NCBI GenBank assembly: GCA_009760855.2
Contig: WPIO01000037.1
Location: 1,261,501-1,325,500, forward strand
From: Cristatella mucedo
Taxonomy: Eukaryota; Bryozoa; Phylactolaemata; Cristatellidae
Direction of reading: 5' to 3'
DNA length: 64,000 nt
Positions 63,545 through 64,000 of the stretch are shown in pieces (positions within the stretch are counted from its first letter, which is position 1; each line of letters starts with the position of its first letter). A program made the position numbers and the translations under genes. A model generated the notes under the pieces. That model was not told where the DNA came from. It worked only from the letters and a program-made list of their open reading frames with translations, and did not search any database.

Positions 63545-64000
63545 AGTCACTGCAACTCACTGCTTACTGGCCTACCAGCATGTGCGATCAGGCGATTGGA
63601 GCTGGTGCAAAACTCGGCAGCTAGGTTGCCACATTATACCACTTCTCGCCGACCTGCACTGGCTACCAGTCAAGCAACGGATTGACTTCAAGGTTTTGTC
63701 GCTCACTTTGAGGTCATTCATTCTTTGGATCCAGCCTATGTCTCAGATATACTCCCCCATCAGGCCAGGCATCGTACCAACCGGTTTTTTGGAATCCAAC
63801 AGTCTACAAATACCTTGTACATACCTCAAACCCTTTGGAGACCGTGCCCAAAGCCTGGAACTCCCTCCCGACCTGCGTCAGAACATCCCCTGACCTGACC
63901 ACATTTAAAAAGAACTTAAAAGAAACACACCTATTTAGGACAGCATTTAGTGGGTCCCTGTGATTTGTCCGTGATGTGCTTATGCGTGCTGACACTGTGC
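63545..64000 (+). mobile_element. LINE family A, sense, cut by the window edge
   Basis: Sense RT C-terminus ([20 protein letters not shown], then SFGDRAQ) with frameshifts, followed by the 3'-UTR to the last base of the window. Confidence 0.87.

Overview
The window looks like nuclear DNA from an intron-rich invertebrate animal. Four conserved metazoan genes are split into many small exons with GT-AG junctions. The introns and intergenic DNA are full of LINE retrotransposon fragments with (TAA)n or (TTA)n tails, tRNA-derived SINEs and long simple repeats. The clade cannot be fixed from the sequence. Most long open frames here are repeat artefacts or shadows, so genes were called from exon-by-exon protein similarity and from splice phase. 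All protein identities rest on recognition of the families; no search was run.

Layout. (1) About 700-9609, plus strand: the C-terminal part of INTS2, Integrator complex subunit 2; the gene starts left of the window. (2) 9610-16167: intergenic. It holds diverged LINE pieces, an isolated C-type lectin exon (minus strand, 12341-12618), and an AT-rich island (about 12750-15560) with the remains of an rve/DDE integrase split by two LINE insertions. (3) 16168-30683, plus strand: an apparently complete CHFR gene (FHA, RING, Cys-rich and PBZ regions). (4) 30684-34679: intergenic, with a 48-bp minisatellite that is open in several frames. (5) 34680-40783, minus strand: a complete five-exon gene of the CCDC74/CCDC92 family. 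(6) 40784-43065: the short divergent interval between two genes. (7) 43066 to about 61742, plus strand: a moonraker homologue (MNR/KIAA0753/OFIP). (8) 61743-64000: LINE copies and one exon-like piece.

How the genes relate. INTS2 acts in nuclear RNA 3'-end processing. CHFR is a mitotic-checkpoint ubiquitin ligase. The CCDC74-like gene and moonraker are transcribed head to head, and their vertebrate relatives work at microtubules, centrosomes and centriolar satellites, so that pair may share regulation (inference). The repeats give a relative history: LINE family A inserted into the integrase relic and into a LINE family B copy, and a tRNA-derived SINE inserted into a family A copy.
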